Shown: positions 1 to 34,492, counted from the first letter of the stretch. The stretch is DNA of 64,000 nucleotides from Glandiceps talaboti (GCF_964340395.1 NC_135561.1:1079001-1143000), one strand, 5' to 3'. Translations and numbers: made by a program. The notes: generated by a model not told the origin, from the letters alone.

Positions 1-2375
1 TCACTTCCATACGGGTACCAAAGCTAGACAAGTGTAACTCACTTCCATACTGGTACCAAAGCTAGACAAGTGTAACTCACTTCCATACCGGTACCAAAGC
101 TAGACAAGTGTAACTCACTTCCATACCGGTACCAAAGCTAGACAAGTTTAACTCACTTCCATACGGGTACCAAAGCTAGACAAGTGTAATTCGCTTCCAT
201 AAGGGTACCAAAGCTAGACAAGTGTAACTCACTTCCATACCGTTACCAAAGCTAGACAAGTGTAACTCACTTCCATACCGTTACCAAAGCTAGACAAGTG
301 TAACTCACTTCCATACCGTTACCAAAGCTAGACAAGTGTAACTCACTTCCATACCGGTACCAAAGCTAGACAAGTGTAACTCACTTCCATACCGGTACCA
401 AAGCTAGACAAGTTTAACTCACTTCCATACGGGTACCAAAGCTAGACAAGTGTAATTCGCTTCCATAAGGGTACCAAAGCTAGACAAGTGTAACTCACTT
501 CCATACCGTTACCAAAGCTAGACAAGTGTAACTCACTTCCATACCGTTACCAAAGCTAGACAAGTGTAACTCACTTCCATACCGTTACCAAAGCTAGACA
601 AGTTTAACTCACTTCCATACCGGTACCAAAGCTAGACAAGTGTAACTCACTTCCATACAGGTACCAAAGCTAGACAAGTGTAACTCACTTCCATACCGGT
701 ACCAAAGCTAGACAAGTGTAACTCACTTCCATACGGGTACCAAAGCTAGACAAGTGTAATTCGCTTCCATACCGTTACCAAAGCTAGACAAGTGTAACTC
801 ACTTCCATACCGGTACCAAAGCTAGACAAGTGTAACTCACTTCTATACCGGTACCAAAGCTAGACAAGTGTAACTCACTTCCATACCGGTACCAAAGCTA
901 GACAAGTGTAACTCACTTCCATACGGGTACCAAAGCTAGACAAGTGTAACTCACTTCCATACCGGTACCAAAGCTAGACAAGTGTAACTCACTTCCATAC
1001 CGTTACCAAAGCTAGACAAGTGTAACTCACTTCCATACCGTTACCAAAGCTAGACAAGTTTAACTCACTTCCATACCGGTACCAAAGCTAGACAAGTGTA
1101 ACTCACTTCCATACAGGTACCAAAGCTAGACAAGTGTAACTCACTTCCATACCGGTACCAAAGCTAGACAAGTGTAACTCACTTCCATACGGGTACCAAA
1201 GCTAGACAAGTGTAATTCGCTTCCATACCGTTACCAAAGCTAGACAAGTGTAACTCACTTCCATACCGTTACCAAAGCTAGACAAGTGTAACTCACTTCC
1301 ATACGGGTACCAAAGCTAGACAAGTGTAACTCACTTCCATACCGGTACCAAAGCTAGACAAGTGTAACTCACTTCCATACGGGTACCAAAGCTAGACAAG
1401 TGTAACTCACTTCCATACCGGTACCAAAGCTAGACAAGTGTAACTCACTTCCATACGGGTACCAAAGCTAGACAAGTTTAACTCACTTCCATACCGGTAC
1501 CAAAGCTAGACAAGTTTAACTCACTTCCATACCGGTACCAAAGCTAGACAAGTTTAACTCACTTCCATACGGGTACCAAAGCTAGACAAGTGTAATTCGC
1601 TTCCATAAGGGTACCAAAGCTAGACAAGTGTAATTCGCTTCCATAAGGGTACCAAAGCTAGACAAGTGTAACTCACTTCTATACCGGTACCAAAGCTAGA
1701 CAAGTTTAACTCACTTCCATACGGGTACCAAAGCTAGACAAGTGTAAATCACTTCCATACCGGTACCAAAGCTAGACAAGTGTAACTCACTTCCATACTG
1801 GTACCAAAGCTAGACAAGTGTAACTCATTTCCATACCGTTACCAAAGCTAGACAAGTGTAATTCACTTCCATACCGTTACCAAAGCTAGACAAGTGTAAC
1901 TCACTTCCATACCGGTACCAAAGCTAGACAAGTGTAACTCACTTCCATACGGGTACCAAAGCTAGACAAGTGTAACTCACTTCCATACCGGTACCAAAGC
2001 TAGACACTGTAACTCACTTCCATACCGGTACCAAAGCTAGACAAGTGTAACTCACTTCCATACCGGTACCAAAGCTAGACAAGTGTAACTCACTTCCATA
2101 CAGGTACCAAAGTTAGACAAGTGTAACTCACTTCCATACCGGTACCAAAGCTAGACAAGTGTAACTCACTTCCATACCGGTACCAAAGCTAGACAAGTGT
2201 AACTCACTTCCATACCGGTACCAAAGCTAGACAAGTGTAACTCACTTCCATACCGGTACCAAAGCTAGACAAGTGTAACTCACTTCCATACCGGTACCAA
2301 AGCTAGACAAGTGTAACTCACTTCCATACCGGTACCAAAGCTAGACAAGTGTAACTCACTTCCATACGGTTACCA
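1..2375. repeat. 38-bp satellite/minisatellite array (about 62 copies), truncated by window edge
   Basis: Head-to-tail units of 38 bp with the core ggtaccaaagctagacaagt followed by gtaactcacttccatac. Units differ mainly in the 3-4 bases before the tacc (ccgg, cggg, ccgt, cagg, ctgg, aaggg). Variant units recur in blocks, for example a unit with aattcgcttccataaggg, suggesting higher-order amplification. One unit near 2005 has a 2-bp deletion. No ORF or promoter signal is visible. The array starts before base 1. Confidence 0.97.
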
Positions 2376-3585
2376 ATGTATGCACATTGCAGTAACACAC
2401 AAAGACTCCATACAAAAATCATAATATAGCTGTAAGGTTAATTTATTGATAAACTTTAATAAGATTATTTCCAATAAATAATATCACACCTTTAATGCAA
2501 TATTTTGGCTGTGTTTGTTGTACTCTTCCATTATATCTATGGATGGACTCTATATTGTCATCACAAACCAAAAACACTCCTAGGCACACAATTGTAAAGA
2601 TATTTACACACAACACTGCAAGCCTAGATAATTATGAATTCAGTAGAACAATGACTTAATAACTGTCATTAAAAAATAAATCAGTCACACCTTTGAAAAG
2701 CTATTCACAAAAAAAAAGCACGGCAAACTTAGAATTAAATGAATTCTGTAAAATCCTTTACTTAATAATAATAACTGTTGTTGAAATAATAAGTTGGGAA
2801 ATTGTTCAAATCAAAATGATCTAACCACCGGTGTGTGATTTTTGGTCAAAAAACTTAAACTCAAAAACTACTGGGCAGATCGGTCTGATATTTTGTGGGA
2901 ACATTCATAAGGGTGTAATTGTTCATGACATGATGATCCCATCAGTGATATGCAAATTAGAGCTAAAAATGTGTCTTTTTGGTCAAAAATCTTTAATTCC
3001 AAAACTACAGAACAGATTGGGCAGAAAGATAACAGGGTTGGATAGGCAACTGGATAATCATTCAGCAAATGAACACCTATACCTAACATGGGGTCAGCAT
3101 GTGGATAAACATTTTGAAAAACTGTACAGTTGTGCTAAAACGCCATTGGCTCTATCTTTATAAGAAATGTAGCAATTAACCTATACTACAAATAAATGAA
3201 GTTGGTAGAATTAATGTTTTTATAGCTGCCAGCGTGTTCAGTCACCGTGTTGAAAAGATAGTGACACAAAACATGGCAAAACATGGCAAATAAATACTGT
3301 TCAATCTAAATAATGTTTTATCGTTAAATTATTCATTGACAGACACATGTAAAGATATTTGCATAAAATACAATGCACACCTGGGTATACAGTGGACATC
3401 AAACATAGGTTTTGATGGATGGATGAATAAATTGATTTCTGAAAATTGTCAAAGAGCACATCACAATAGTACTGAATAAATAGAATTCACTGGACAGTGA
3501 AGTTACATTCTATGGGCAAGATAACATTTTGACACTAAAATGCAGGCTGTTCACGACTAGCATAATATCAACTTCTAAATTTAAG
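2376..3585. other. AT-rich non-coding stretch with a degenerate dispersed-repeat fragment
   Basis: No exon was recognised. Around 2831-3020 two imperfect copies of a motif (ttttggtcaaaaaactt, then a phrase meaning roughly 'aaactactgggcagatcggt') follow one another, which looks like an old interspersed repeat. The 110-residue open frame there has no recognisable domain and is probably chance. This stretch could belong to a very long PHTF 3' UTR: the nearest AATAAA I noticed on the minus strand below the stop is at about 2441-2446. Confidence 0.4.
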
Positions 3586-3745
3586 CTGTATGTGGCTAGT
3601 ATACTAACTTACACAGGCTAAATGTGGGCTGTGTGTGGCTAGTATACTAACTTACACAGGCTACATGTGGGCTGTTTGTGGCTGATAGTATAACCTATCA
3701 ACACAGGCTGCTTGTGGTTGGTATATTAACTAATAAAAAAGTAGG
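3586..3745. repeat. Short minisatellite, 3-4 copies
   Basis: Imperfect tandem copies of about 47 bp built on 'gtggctagtatactaactta' followed by cacaggct and a variable tgtgggctgt. Visible by eye and increasingly degenerate towards 3745. Confidence 0.8.
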
Positions 3746-4848
3746 CAGTTTGTGTTTAGCATGATCAATTTACAAGTACCTATTAATACATAAGATACTC
3801 ATTCGATACACCATATTCTAGTTACTCACTTTAGTCATTTTCAAAACTTGTCACAAGAGGGCAGCCTAATACATGGAAAATAAGGGCTAAAATCACATGA
3901 CAGTACAGAAAGCAGTCAAAAATTTAACTAACAACAACTGAATTCCTGAATATGACAAGATCTAAAAACAAAGTTGGCAGAATGTTTTCACTGGATGAGA
4001 ATACAACCAAGTTTTGCTGTGAAATACTTGGAAATGATGATTTTTTCAAAAGAAGGCTTTATCGTCCTCCTACTGATCCTGGCAAAAGCTGCTTCAAGAC
4101 AGCACCCCTAGTGGCCAAACTGTATATGCTTTTGTTTTTCTGATAACTGGTATATGGCATATTTAACAATCATATCTGTGCTGCAAGTTTCTCTTGTTCA
4201 GCATTTACAAAAAGTAGCATTTGAGACATGGTAAAGAATATACAACTTAAATCTTAGCAAGCATCAAATAAGGCATATGGAGCAAAAATAAAAATATTTA
4301 CATTTTTTGGTCTAAAAGATAAAATCAAACACTTCAACCAAAAATACAAAATATAACACTTAAGTTTTTTTTTTGGTCATATCAAATTCAAAGCTACAAT
4401 ACGAAGTCATACTATCAAACCACAGCACACTGTCTATAGATATATCTCTGTGTCTTGGACTCTCAGTAAACTAAAAATTCCAACAAAATTTGGCAAGTTC
4501 ACGCTTTGCATGTTCTTGGTTATAATGCAATTCTATTTCAAGATCACTATTTTTTCTTTCTTTTTTAAATTTTTTAAACAAATTTTCTACACTACAAAGT
4601 ATTATTTACTTTTCCTACTTTGGCAATAGAACTAAACATCAAAAAAAATAAATTTAAATACTCTTTCTTGTTTACTTTGCTAACCAATATTATTTTCAAA
4701 ATGATGGCAAATGTTACTCTTTGGTTTAACTTTAGTATTACGTCAAAGTTATGACGATGGCAGGCAGACTTTCAACAAGCTAGGACAGATACAAAACTGA
4801 AAGTATCATTGCAACATAATGGCATAAGCTATCAATGGGCTGTGAAGT

Positions 4849-5190
4849 TTGTATATCCACAGTAAAGTGGCATCTCTGCAATGTTTGCACACTCAAAGTA
4901 GAGTGGCATCTCTGCAATCATGTTTGTACATCCACAGTAAAGTGGCATCTCTACAATCATGTTTGTACATCCACAGTAAAGTGGCATCTCTACAATCATG
5001 TTTGTACATCCACAGTAAAGTGGCATCTCTACAATCATGTTTGTACATCCACAGTAAAGTGGCATCTCTACAATCATGTTTGTACACTCAAAGTAAAGTG
5101 GCATCTCTACAATCATGTTTGTACATCCACAGTAAAGTGGCATCTCTACAATCATGTTTGTACACTCAAAGTAAAGTGGCATCTCTATAA
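4849..5190. repeat. 39-bp minisatellite, about 9 copies
   Basis: Unit contains agtaaagtggcatctctaca followed by atcatgtttgtacatcc. Two variants alternate: 'catccacag' and 'cactcaaag' before the taaagtgg. Since 39 is a multiple of three, open frames run through on both strands. They are repeat artefacts, not genes. Confidence 0.95.
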
Positions 5191-5372
5191 TACTCTAATA
5201 ATAAGTTTTTTCTCAAGTGTTGACACTTTTAACTTGATATCTTGTGACTTACAGTATTTACAGTAATAATACAACCATTGGCATTCATCTACTTCCATTG
5301 GCTACTTAGACTAAAGATATGCCATGCTGTTCCATCCACATCAGTCTGTTCTTTCTGAAAGGGGTAGACTAA

Positions 5373-5592
5373 TATGTGAGGACAATATCTATAGTCTGCC
5401 ATGTGTATAGTCTACCATGTCTATAGTCTAGTCTACAATATACATAGTCTATCATATCTATATTCTATCATGTATAGTCTATCATATCTATATTCTATCA
5501 TATAGTCTACCATATCTATATTCTATCATATCTATGGTCTACCATCTCTGGTCTACCATATCTATAGTCTGCTATGTCTATAGTCTACCATG
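5373..5592. repeat. Irregular tandem repeat of 'tatagtctaccatg' type
   Basis: Variable-length units mixing tctatagtctaccat and tctatattctatcat. Too degenerate for one fixed period; non-coding. Confidence 0.8.
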
Positions 5593-5852
5593 TACAACTA
5601 AGAGAGCATTAGTGTGTGTTTACTTCAATGATAGTATGGTTGCCATGGTAATGCATTAGATAAGTAGTAAACAATTAAGGTTTTTCTATAAATGTTACAT
5701 AAATTACAACAACAAAGTAGTCCATTAGACAATAAACTGACATAACTACAGTATGTATAGGCTAATATCCTATTGTAATTGGCACTAGTATGCCCTCTAA
5801 TTTTATGTGTCACTCATGCACAGCAGTTTCTTGTAACACAACAATTCCCAAA

Positions 5853-5881
5853 CCCACCCACCCCCCCCCCCCCCCCCCCCA
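5853..5881. repeat. Poly-C tract
   Basis: Nearly pure run of C (C/A at its edges) preceded by cccacccacc. It is G-quadruplex-capable on the minus strand. Confidence 0.95.
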
Positions 5882-6439
5882 CCCCGACCCCCTTTTCTTA
5901 GAGCTCACACTGATGGGCACACATTACAAATTTAAGTAAGGTACAATGACAAAACTCTCCTGCCACATTCGTAACATATTAAAATCTCATATACAGTTTC
6001 TAGTACACACTTTGACTAGTACCCTGTAGTGATGGCAAGAGGAAAGCTAGGAATTGTGTAATGGAACGATAACAATAACTGCCACACACACAAATCTTTG
6101 GGTGCCAGTTAACTTGTAACTTTGTCCTTTTTGTGACATTACACACATGCCAGACACATCTAAATGAACATTGACAATATTACACAAGCATGTGTGCTAT
6201 ACGCATCTATGTGATACACTATATCTGTGAAAGAATTCATATGTGTTTTACACATGTTTATATTTATACCTATGAAATGCTAAGGTTTACCAAATATCTT
6301 ACTTACTGATATGACATTGTTAATATAACACACTATATATAATATGTATATTCATTAAGTACATGTAGGCCATGTAAATATACAAGTAACTCTGTCAAGA
6401 TACTCTTCACCAGGTAATATACCCCATGAATTATGTATT

Positions 6440-7250
6440 TTCAAACTTCGTCTGGTAATGTTACAAACAATTTGTCAATGAAACCTACACTCTTGTAATG
6501 TTACAATAATCTACCAATGAAACCCATACTCTAGTAATGTTACAATAGATCAATCAATGAAATCTACACCCTAGTCATGTTAAAATAGTCCGTCAATGAA
6601 ACCTACACTCTGTTAATGTTAAAAACAATCCATCAATGAAACCTACACTCTGTTAATGTTACAAATGGTTGACCAATGAAACCTGTACTGTAGTAATGTT
6701 ACTAACAGTTCATCAATGAAACCTACACTCTGTTAGTGTTAAAAACAACCCATCAATGAAACCTACACTCCATTAATATTACAAATGGTTGACCAATGAA
6801 ACCTGTACTGTAGTAATGTTACTAACAGTTCATCAATGAAACCTACACTCTGTTAGTGTTAAAAACAACCCATCAATGAAACCTACACTCTGTTAATGTT
6901 AAAACAGTTGTCAACGAAACCTACACTCTGGTAATGTTACCAACAGTCTATCAATGAAACATACACATTGGTAACATTACAAACAACCTGTCAATGAAAC
7001 CTACACTCTGTTAATGTTACAAATGGTTGACCAATGAAACCTGTACTGTAGTAATGTTACTAACAGTTCATCAATGAAACCTACACTCTGTTAATGTTAC
7101 AAATGGTTGACCAATGAAACCTGTACTGTAGTAATGTTACTAACAGTTCATCAATGAAACCTACACTTTGGTAATTTTACAAAGAGTCTTTGACCCTCAA
7201 TGAAACCTATACTGTTAGTGTTACAAACACTGTGTCAATGAAACCCCAAG
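6440..7250. repeat. About 40-bp minisatellite, about 20 degenerate copies
   Basis: Units carry 'caatgaaacctacactctg' followed by taatgttac and a variable 8-10 bp. A higher-order dimer recurs (…aaatggttgaccaatgaaacctgtactgtag…). The array lies directly below the PHTF stop codon and may be transcribed in its 3' UTR. Confidence 0.93.
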
Positions 7251-7387
7251 TCAGGTAATAATACTAACAGTCCACCAATGTAACATGTATTCTTGCAATG
7301 AAAACACAGTCATCGTCTTTCCTCCTGTCTTGTCCAACTCTTCAATTTATGTTATACATATGAAGCAAGCTGCCATATCTAAAGGGG

Positions 7388-28588
<21,201 letters not shown>

Positions 28589-29261
28589 CGTGTGCCGCAC
28601 AGCAAAGAAAACCTAAACCAGATATCTAGCCTGCAAAAAGTGTAGATTGATACTGCATGCAGAGATTTTTGAACCTACATTTCGTACAAAAACTGTGAAA
28701 GATTGCTTCAGAAAAGCGTCGTCTGTTTTCAAATATGAACCAACGATCAACAACAATGGCGACCTGGTCCGGAGAGGAAAAATCTCGATATTAAAGCTTT
28801 CAAATAAATACCATGGCGATTTCATTTACATCGTTGATAGTAAATATTACTGTTTAAGCAAAGTAAACGACTGTGGTATTTTCACTGGTTGTGGCACATA
28901 GAACAGGAAAGTCATAAATAGTGATGAGGTTTTCTGCGCTGCAAATCCGACGACAAGTCGTAACCTTTGACCCAAAATATTGATATGGGGCAACCATTTT
29001 AAATTCAAGGGTTACTTTATTCTGTATTCTACCCCGACTGTTGGCATTCACAACTTTTATTTGAGATAAACATTACTATGTCATTCAGAATGATTTCAAT
29101 ATATTTATAGCTTGTCTTATAAATGGTATATATGCTATTAAAGTAAATAACCTGTATCGTCAGTGGATAATTGTAGACAGAATAAACTCTTCCGATACAA
29201 TTTGAACTCAAGATAGGAGTGCTTATGGATTCAACGACAAGTTAAGGCGTCCAAAGCAATC
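28589..29261. promoter_or_regulatory. Candidate bidirectional promoter between PHTF and TMEM60
   Basis: 673 bp separate the two divergent start codons. No TATA box was found at a sensible distance from either ATG. A caacaatggcgacc motif near 28753 resembles a YY1-type site (aaNatggcg). The segment must hold both 5' UTRs and the core promoters unless further non-coding exons exist. An 84-residue open frame at 28647-28901 has no recognisable domain. Confidence 0.55.
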
Positions 29262-29651
29262 ATGGCGCTGATGCGTCGAGTCGTAGTAACATGGTTTTTC
29301 TGGCTTGTATTTTTGATACTGTTAGCTGTGAAGCTCGACCAAAGTGCGGACTGGAACTGGTTCATTATTTTCATCCCTATGTGGATATTCGATGTGATAC
29401 TATTCGTTGTCCTGGTGATCAGACTTTTTACGCATTTCAACAGGGGATATGATCAAGGTGACCTGACTATCGCTAAGAAATGGTGGCTGCTCGCTGCCGT
29501 TTCGTTGAAATTTATTTTCCAAATACTGTTATGTTGTCGATTGGAGTACTTCCCGGTACTTTCCTATTACTATGTGTTTATTCCATTGTGGATTGTTATA
29601 TCCGGTGTCGCAATAGACATAATAAGTACGTTGTTATGTTCGAGTGAATGA
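29262..29651 (+). CDS. TMEM60: TMEM60 orthologue (129 aa, single exon)
   Basis: Small four-pass membrane protein of unknown molecular function. Recognised by VKLDQSADWNWFIIFIPMWI (residues 23-42; human TMEM60 has a closely similar KLD…WNWFLIFIPVWIFD block) and by YVFIPLW near residues 104-110. Hydrophobic segments lie at about residues 7-25, 33-56, 74-92 and 103-125, with a hydrophilic loop (HFNRGYDQGDL) between the second and third. Human TMEM60 is 133 aa, so this copy is full length. The start is supported by its context (A at -3, G at +4) and by alignment of the N terminus. It is divergent from PHTF, as its human counterpart is from PHTF2. An aataaa at 29883-29888 is a plausible polyadenylation signal. 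Confidence 0.95.
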   Translation: MALMRRVVVTWFFWLVFLILLAVKLDQSADWNWFIIFIPMWIFDVILFVVLVIRLFTHFNRGYDQGDLTIAKKWWLLAAVSLKFIFQILLCCRLEYFPVLSYYYVFIPLWIVISGVAIDIISTLLCSSE

Positions 29652-29882
29652 TGACGTCATGACAACTCAGCACTACTAGAAGTGAAAGCATGATCGTTTT
29701 GTTTGGAAGCTGTGATGATGGAGTCAGATGGACCGAGTTTTCTTCGACGTCAGGGTAAAAAGAAACGTTACACCGTACGTGTGTATTGTCCGTCCAGAAG
29801 AAAATCTCTAAGTTGACTGATATATAAAAAAAAACCATCACTGGATGACGCCCACCAGACATGCTGTTAATAGTGTTATGGA

Positions 29883-29888
29883 AATAAA
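29883..29888 (+). terminator. Candidate poly(A) signal of TMEM60
   Basis: AATAAA 232 nt after the TMEM60 stop, followed within 35 nt by less A-rich sequence. Confidence 0.55.
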
Positions 29889-29899
29889 AGTGCAAGCAA

Positions 29900-30730
29900 T
29901 TAATCATCTTCCGCAGAGCAGAGACAAACGAAAAAGTGATGGTACCCAATAACAGTGCAATAGTACATACATATGTAACGGCATATGTGGAAATTCATGT
30001 TATTTAGACTGAGAGATTCGTCATTGTTGACACTGCTACAGCCTACATAGTGCAATACACAGTATAGATTATGTAGATGCTTTCCATCTTGTATAGAGGA
30101 AGGAAAGCATTGGAGTCAATTATGTTTAGATTGCAGGCTAACATTTCTGTTAACCATAAGCTAAACATAAATAACAAGTAATTATCATTATCATCAATAT
30201 TATTATTGACTTTATTTAATCTTGATAAATTGTTGAGCCATAGGCTCTTCTTACACAATGTCAAGAAGACAAGGACACTGTGAGTGTACACGTGGAGAGT
30301 CTTTCAGGTCACATGTTTTTGAAATGTTGGTAAATTATATCAAGAACACAATTTCTCTATTGTTGAGCACATTGTTACATGCACATAAGTGTGATTTGTC
30401 ATAGTCAATGCTACAACAAACCAATCAGATGTTGCCATCCACATCCCATGATGGCAAGTTTGGCAACCACATCCATCACCAAGACTGTCATCCACATACT
30501 TCATGGCAACCACATCCATCACCAAGACTCATCCACATTCTCCATGGCAACTACAAAGTACATCCATCACCAAAGCTGTAATTAATGAAAGCTAAAATAT
30601 ATGTATTGTACATATAAGATCCTTATATGATCATTTACATGTACTGTTATCAAAGATACCGAGAAATGTTGCAACAGACCTCTATGTGAATATCTCTATA
30701 TTGTATGTACATTGTACTCAAATCTGTCTT
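29900..30730. other. Intergenic, no gene seen
   Basis: Contains only a short irregular repeat (about 30430-30570) built on 'catccatcaccaagactg' and 'catggcaaccacatccatca'. No exon or ncRNA was recognised. Confidence 0.5.
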
Positions 30731-30732
30731 TG

Positions 30733-31328
30733 TACATACATACATACATACATACATACATACATACATACATACATACATACATACATACATACATACA
30801 TACATACATACATACATACATACATACATACATACATACATACATACATACATACATACATACATACATACATACATACATACATACATACATACATACA
30901 TACATACATACATACATACACACATACACACGCAGGCACACATACATACATACATACATACATACATACATACATACATACGTACATACATACATACATA
31001 CATACATACATACATACATACATACATACATACATACATACATACATACATACATACATACATACATACATACATACATACATACATACATACATACATA
31101 CATACATACATACACACATACATACATACATACATACATACATACATACATACATACATACATACATACATACATACATACATACATACATACATACATA
31201 CATACACACACACACATACATATATACATACATACATACATACATACATACATACATACATACATACATACATACATACATACATACATACATACATACA
31301 TACATACATACATACATACATACATACA
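30733..31328. repeat. Very long (TACA)n microsatellite, ~150 units
   Basis: Almost uninterrupted tacatacata for ~600 bp, with minor cacaca, cgtaca and tatata interruptions. Six open frames on both strands are artefacts of the 4-bp period. Confidence 0.99.
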
Positions 31329-31521
31329 TGTATAATAACATGGGGAGAACCATGGTAGAAGGCAGAAAAAATAGTTATCATACAAACAAAGAATAGTAGT
31401 ACTGTCTTTCTCATCACCTCAGATAAGGTATTACTGCATCTACAAAATAAATCCCACAGTGGTTTTACTTCTGAGGATTACATTAAAGTTGGTCATAGTA
31501 ATATTGGTTATTCTGGTTCAC

Positions 31522-31710
31522 TATATGACAGAACCCCATGAGACATGAGTACAAGTGTGACATACTCTGGTGTTTACAGTGTTCTCTGTGCCTGTATTTT
31601 CACGAGCATAACAAGTGATGAAAGTGCAACAGAAAACACTGCAAGCATGAGTACAAATGCCCCTGAGTACCCCCACTGGAACTCACATGGCATGGGGTTC
31701 TGTTATTATA
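31522..31710. mobile_element. Possible short TIR element
   Basis: tatgacagaaccccatg near 31524 is mirrored by catggggttctgttatt near 31691-31707, enclosing ~150 bp without ORF. An (ATA)n stretch and tttatttata follow directly, so this could instead be part of a larger SINE-like unit. Confidence 0.5.
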
Positions 31711-32559
31711 AATAATAATAATAATCTTTATTTATACTGGATAGTTCTTTAAGCATTTAAACACTTATCTCCCAAGAAGTCCAGTGAGGGCCATCCCTCA
31801 AGGGTTCAGTGTTATTACATATGTATGAATGATTCCACCCTTTTTACATATCATTTGCATGCAAGTATGCAATAATGTTTTCAGTATTGCACTGGATTGA
31901 AAATACCACTAGTAATACGTGCACACACCAGTGCATGCAATCTCTGGTAAAATGAGAGACCTACATCTTTATGTAACCATTTACCTATGCACATTTCTGT
32001 TTTCTTGTACAAAAAAGTCGAGATGATTAAAATCGTTTGATTTGTTGGTGATATAAGTTAACCCACCATTAGCCATTTTTACCATATTACATTTGTTTGT
32101 GTAACTATCTCGCTATGTTGTAACACTGTGATCATGGTATGTTTTCATGGCCAGGTGTTTGTTACACACAGGTGAGAAAGGAAGCGTAATCTATCAACGT
32201 TGCTCTCTGTGCATTCAAATCTTCTATCTCTTCAGTCATACTACTGCACTGGCCTAATGCGTCAATTTGGATGAGCACCCTCTAGTGGTGCTAACTCAGT
32301 AGTAGAATCTTTCGTTTTTTCGTGACGAGCTGTTTCTATGTGCAATATTTGGAGGCTATAGTTGTGGTGTACTGGCATGCCTATATACTATTAGATTATA
32401 CCGGTACCTTTATTACAAGTGTTAAATGTTAGGTAAAATCGATGCTAGCCATCTTTTATGAGACTAGCATATCACAAAGATAATGTATTTGTACGGTACT
32501 ATCATGGAAGGGGTTCTACTTCCATGGTACTATTAAAATTCATTGGACTTCGACCGTCA

Positions 32560-32980
32560 ACATGGCTGTATTACTCCGGGGGCGGTACCAGTGGCCAGCT
32601 CTAGTAGGGTGTGTGGTCAGTGCTGGAAATTCCAGGCCCCATTTAATTTAGACCCACTTTGACGAAAAATCAATACCCTATTTTAGACCATTACAGTTTT
32701 TTTAAAAGATGAAAGACTAGACATAAATACATTTTCCTTAGGAGGCAACATTTTTTGGGCAATCAATGGCAGTTATGATTTGGTAAAGGACAATGGCCCA
32801 TATTTATTTTAGACCAATCAAAATCGAAAATAATGCAAAGTGGATCCTGTTTTAGACTCTTCAGCCCGAAAAAAGCAGACCCCGTTTTAGACCAAAGGGC
32901 TATAGCTAGAAATCGCACCCCAAAGGGCGGCACATGTACATATACTCAACGGGGGAGTAGCCCCCTGGGTAATTACTTGG
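32560..32980. repeat. Putative interspersed repeat with internal 'gttttagac' repeats
   Basis: The phrases ccatttaatttagacccac, ccctattttagaccatta, tattttagaccaat, ctgttttagactctt and ccgttttagaccaaaggg recur within 250 bp. The block is bounded by gggggcggtaccagtgg and acgggggagtagccccctgg. No coding frame. Confidence 0.5.
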
Positions 32981-33104
32981 ACCGTCTGCATGGATGTATT
33001 ACTGAGACATCCATGCCTCTTCTTACCATGTTTTTCGATGTACTATAGAGTACATGTACATCCAAGTTGATTGACACTTATATCAGCTTTTATCTATGTT
33101 TTAT

Positions 33105-33660
33105 AACTCAGCCGTTTTAAGCATTTTAACGTTTGGTATTATTTGTTGGGGTGGGAGTGTGTCCTCCTACGACAAAGGTAGGCTTGATCAGATTATCAAG
33201 AAAGCTAGTAGGATAACTGGCACCACAAAAATCTTAACGCACATGTAAATCGTATCCTCACATGAACAGATGTAAGTCATCCCCTTTCCAAACACCTCCG
33301 TGCCATACGTCATACAAAGAAGTGGGTGGCTTCGACTACCACGCATAAATATATATAGACATAAACTATCAGTTTTACCTCGAGCGATTACCTATTTTAA
33401 CAAACAATCGAACACTACTTGGTTTCAGTTCCCACTTTGTATGTAATTCTTAACCCTTTTCTGTGTTTAGTACAGTTGGTTGATTCTTTTTCCCAATGAG
33501 TTCTTGTATGTCTACTGTTTTCCACCTTTCGAATCTTTGTTATTTAACCTTCCTTTGCTGTTTGTACTCGAATTTTATGTATTTATATTTTATATTTGTA
33601 GTATGTACAAGGCTAACATGTAATTTCCCAAAGGGATTAATAAAGTCTAATCTAATCTAG
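33105..33660 (+). pseudogene. Decayed non-LTR retrotransposon (LINE) 3' fragment
   Basis: Broken plus-strand reading AVLSILTFGIICWGGSVSSY, then DKGRLDQIIKKASRITG and later LRAIRHTKKW resembles the C-terminal, post-catalytic part of CR1/Rex-like reverse transcriptase ORFs. Frameshifts and stops interrupt it. The end, cccaaagggattaataaagt followed by ctaatctaatctag, looks like a LINE 3' terminus with a short repeated tail. Confidence 0.75.
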
Positions 33661-34491
33661 ATAATTATATCTACTTATAGGTATGGTTGTACAATTATGG
33701 AACGTTTAGGTTTAGTAGTTTATTAGTTGTTTTATTTAAGCAAAGGCAGAGGTGTTTAAAGCCCAGACATTTATTTAGGAGACATTTATCAAGATATGAC
33801 AGAGTAGTGTCATGTCTTGATTATATATACTTGCCAAACACCAACAGGGTTTGAGAAGTGGCCAGTAACTGTTTTACCACGGAGGTAGTATCATTGTACA
33901 AACTGATCTATTTGAACAATTGTTTCGGAGAAATGACGACAGCCTATTGTGTTAAACCCCTGGAGATGCTGACGAGACTAATAATATCCATAAGTAAGGA
34001 ATGCATACAACAAGTACATGTACATTGTACTAACAATAATGTGAACGAGTAGAGACGAAAGGCCGCCGACCTTACAACTGTCGACACCGTGCGAGCGCCC
34101 TCATGTCCCCAAGCATTGTCTGTGATATGCAGGTATATACATAATGTATTACTGGTTTCACTGATATACAGATTTTCAAACGGTTTATTTTAAATTTTCT
34201 GATGAATCATAAAAATAATTGTAAATAATGATAAAAAAATATAAGTGCGTAGTGTTATAAGCTACTACGAAGTCGATACACCTGATAGGAAACATATGGA
34301 CTTGAGATAAGGTTAATGGGTTTGTATAGCAAACAAGTCTGTTTGTCTTCGGTAAAATCACAGAAAGGGGGCGCAGCCTCAGGTATGTTTAGGAAAATAC
34401 AAAACACGTTAAAAACAAACACAACAATAAAATAAAAATACTGACAATTATGAACGACAGAGCAATTGCAAATCAATATCAATGTTTCTAT

Positions 34492-34492
34492 G

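Noticed and set aside
1-2375. Possible CRISPR-like array
   Set aside because: Units are contiguous with no unique spacers, and the surrounding genome is eukaryotic.
2831-3163. 110-codon frame as a gene
   Set aside because: It contains two diverged copies of the same repeat phrase and no recognisable domain; probably an interspersed repeat.
4832-5266. Overlapping frames of 113-143 codons with 13-residue repeats
   Set aside because: A 39-bp minisatellite is open on both strands simply because its period is a multiple of three.
30650-31417. Six long open frames (up to 255 codons) of YIHT or MYVC repeats on both strands
   Set aside because: They arise because a 4-bp repeat without stops is open in all frames. 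They have no start context, splice sites or non-repetitive protein content.
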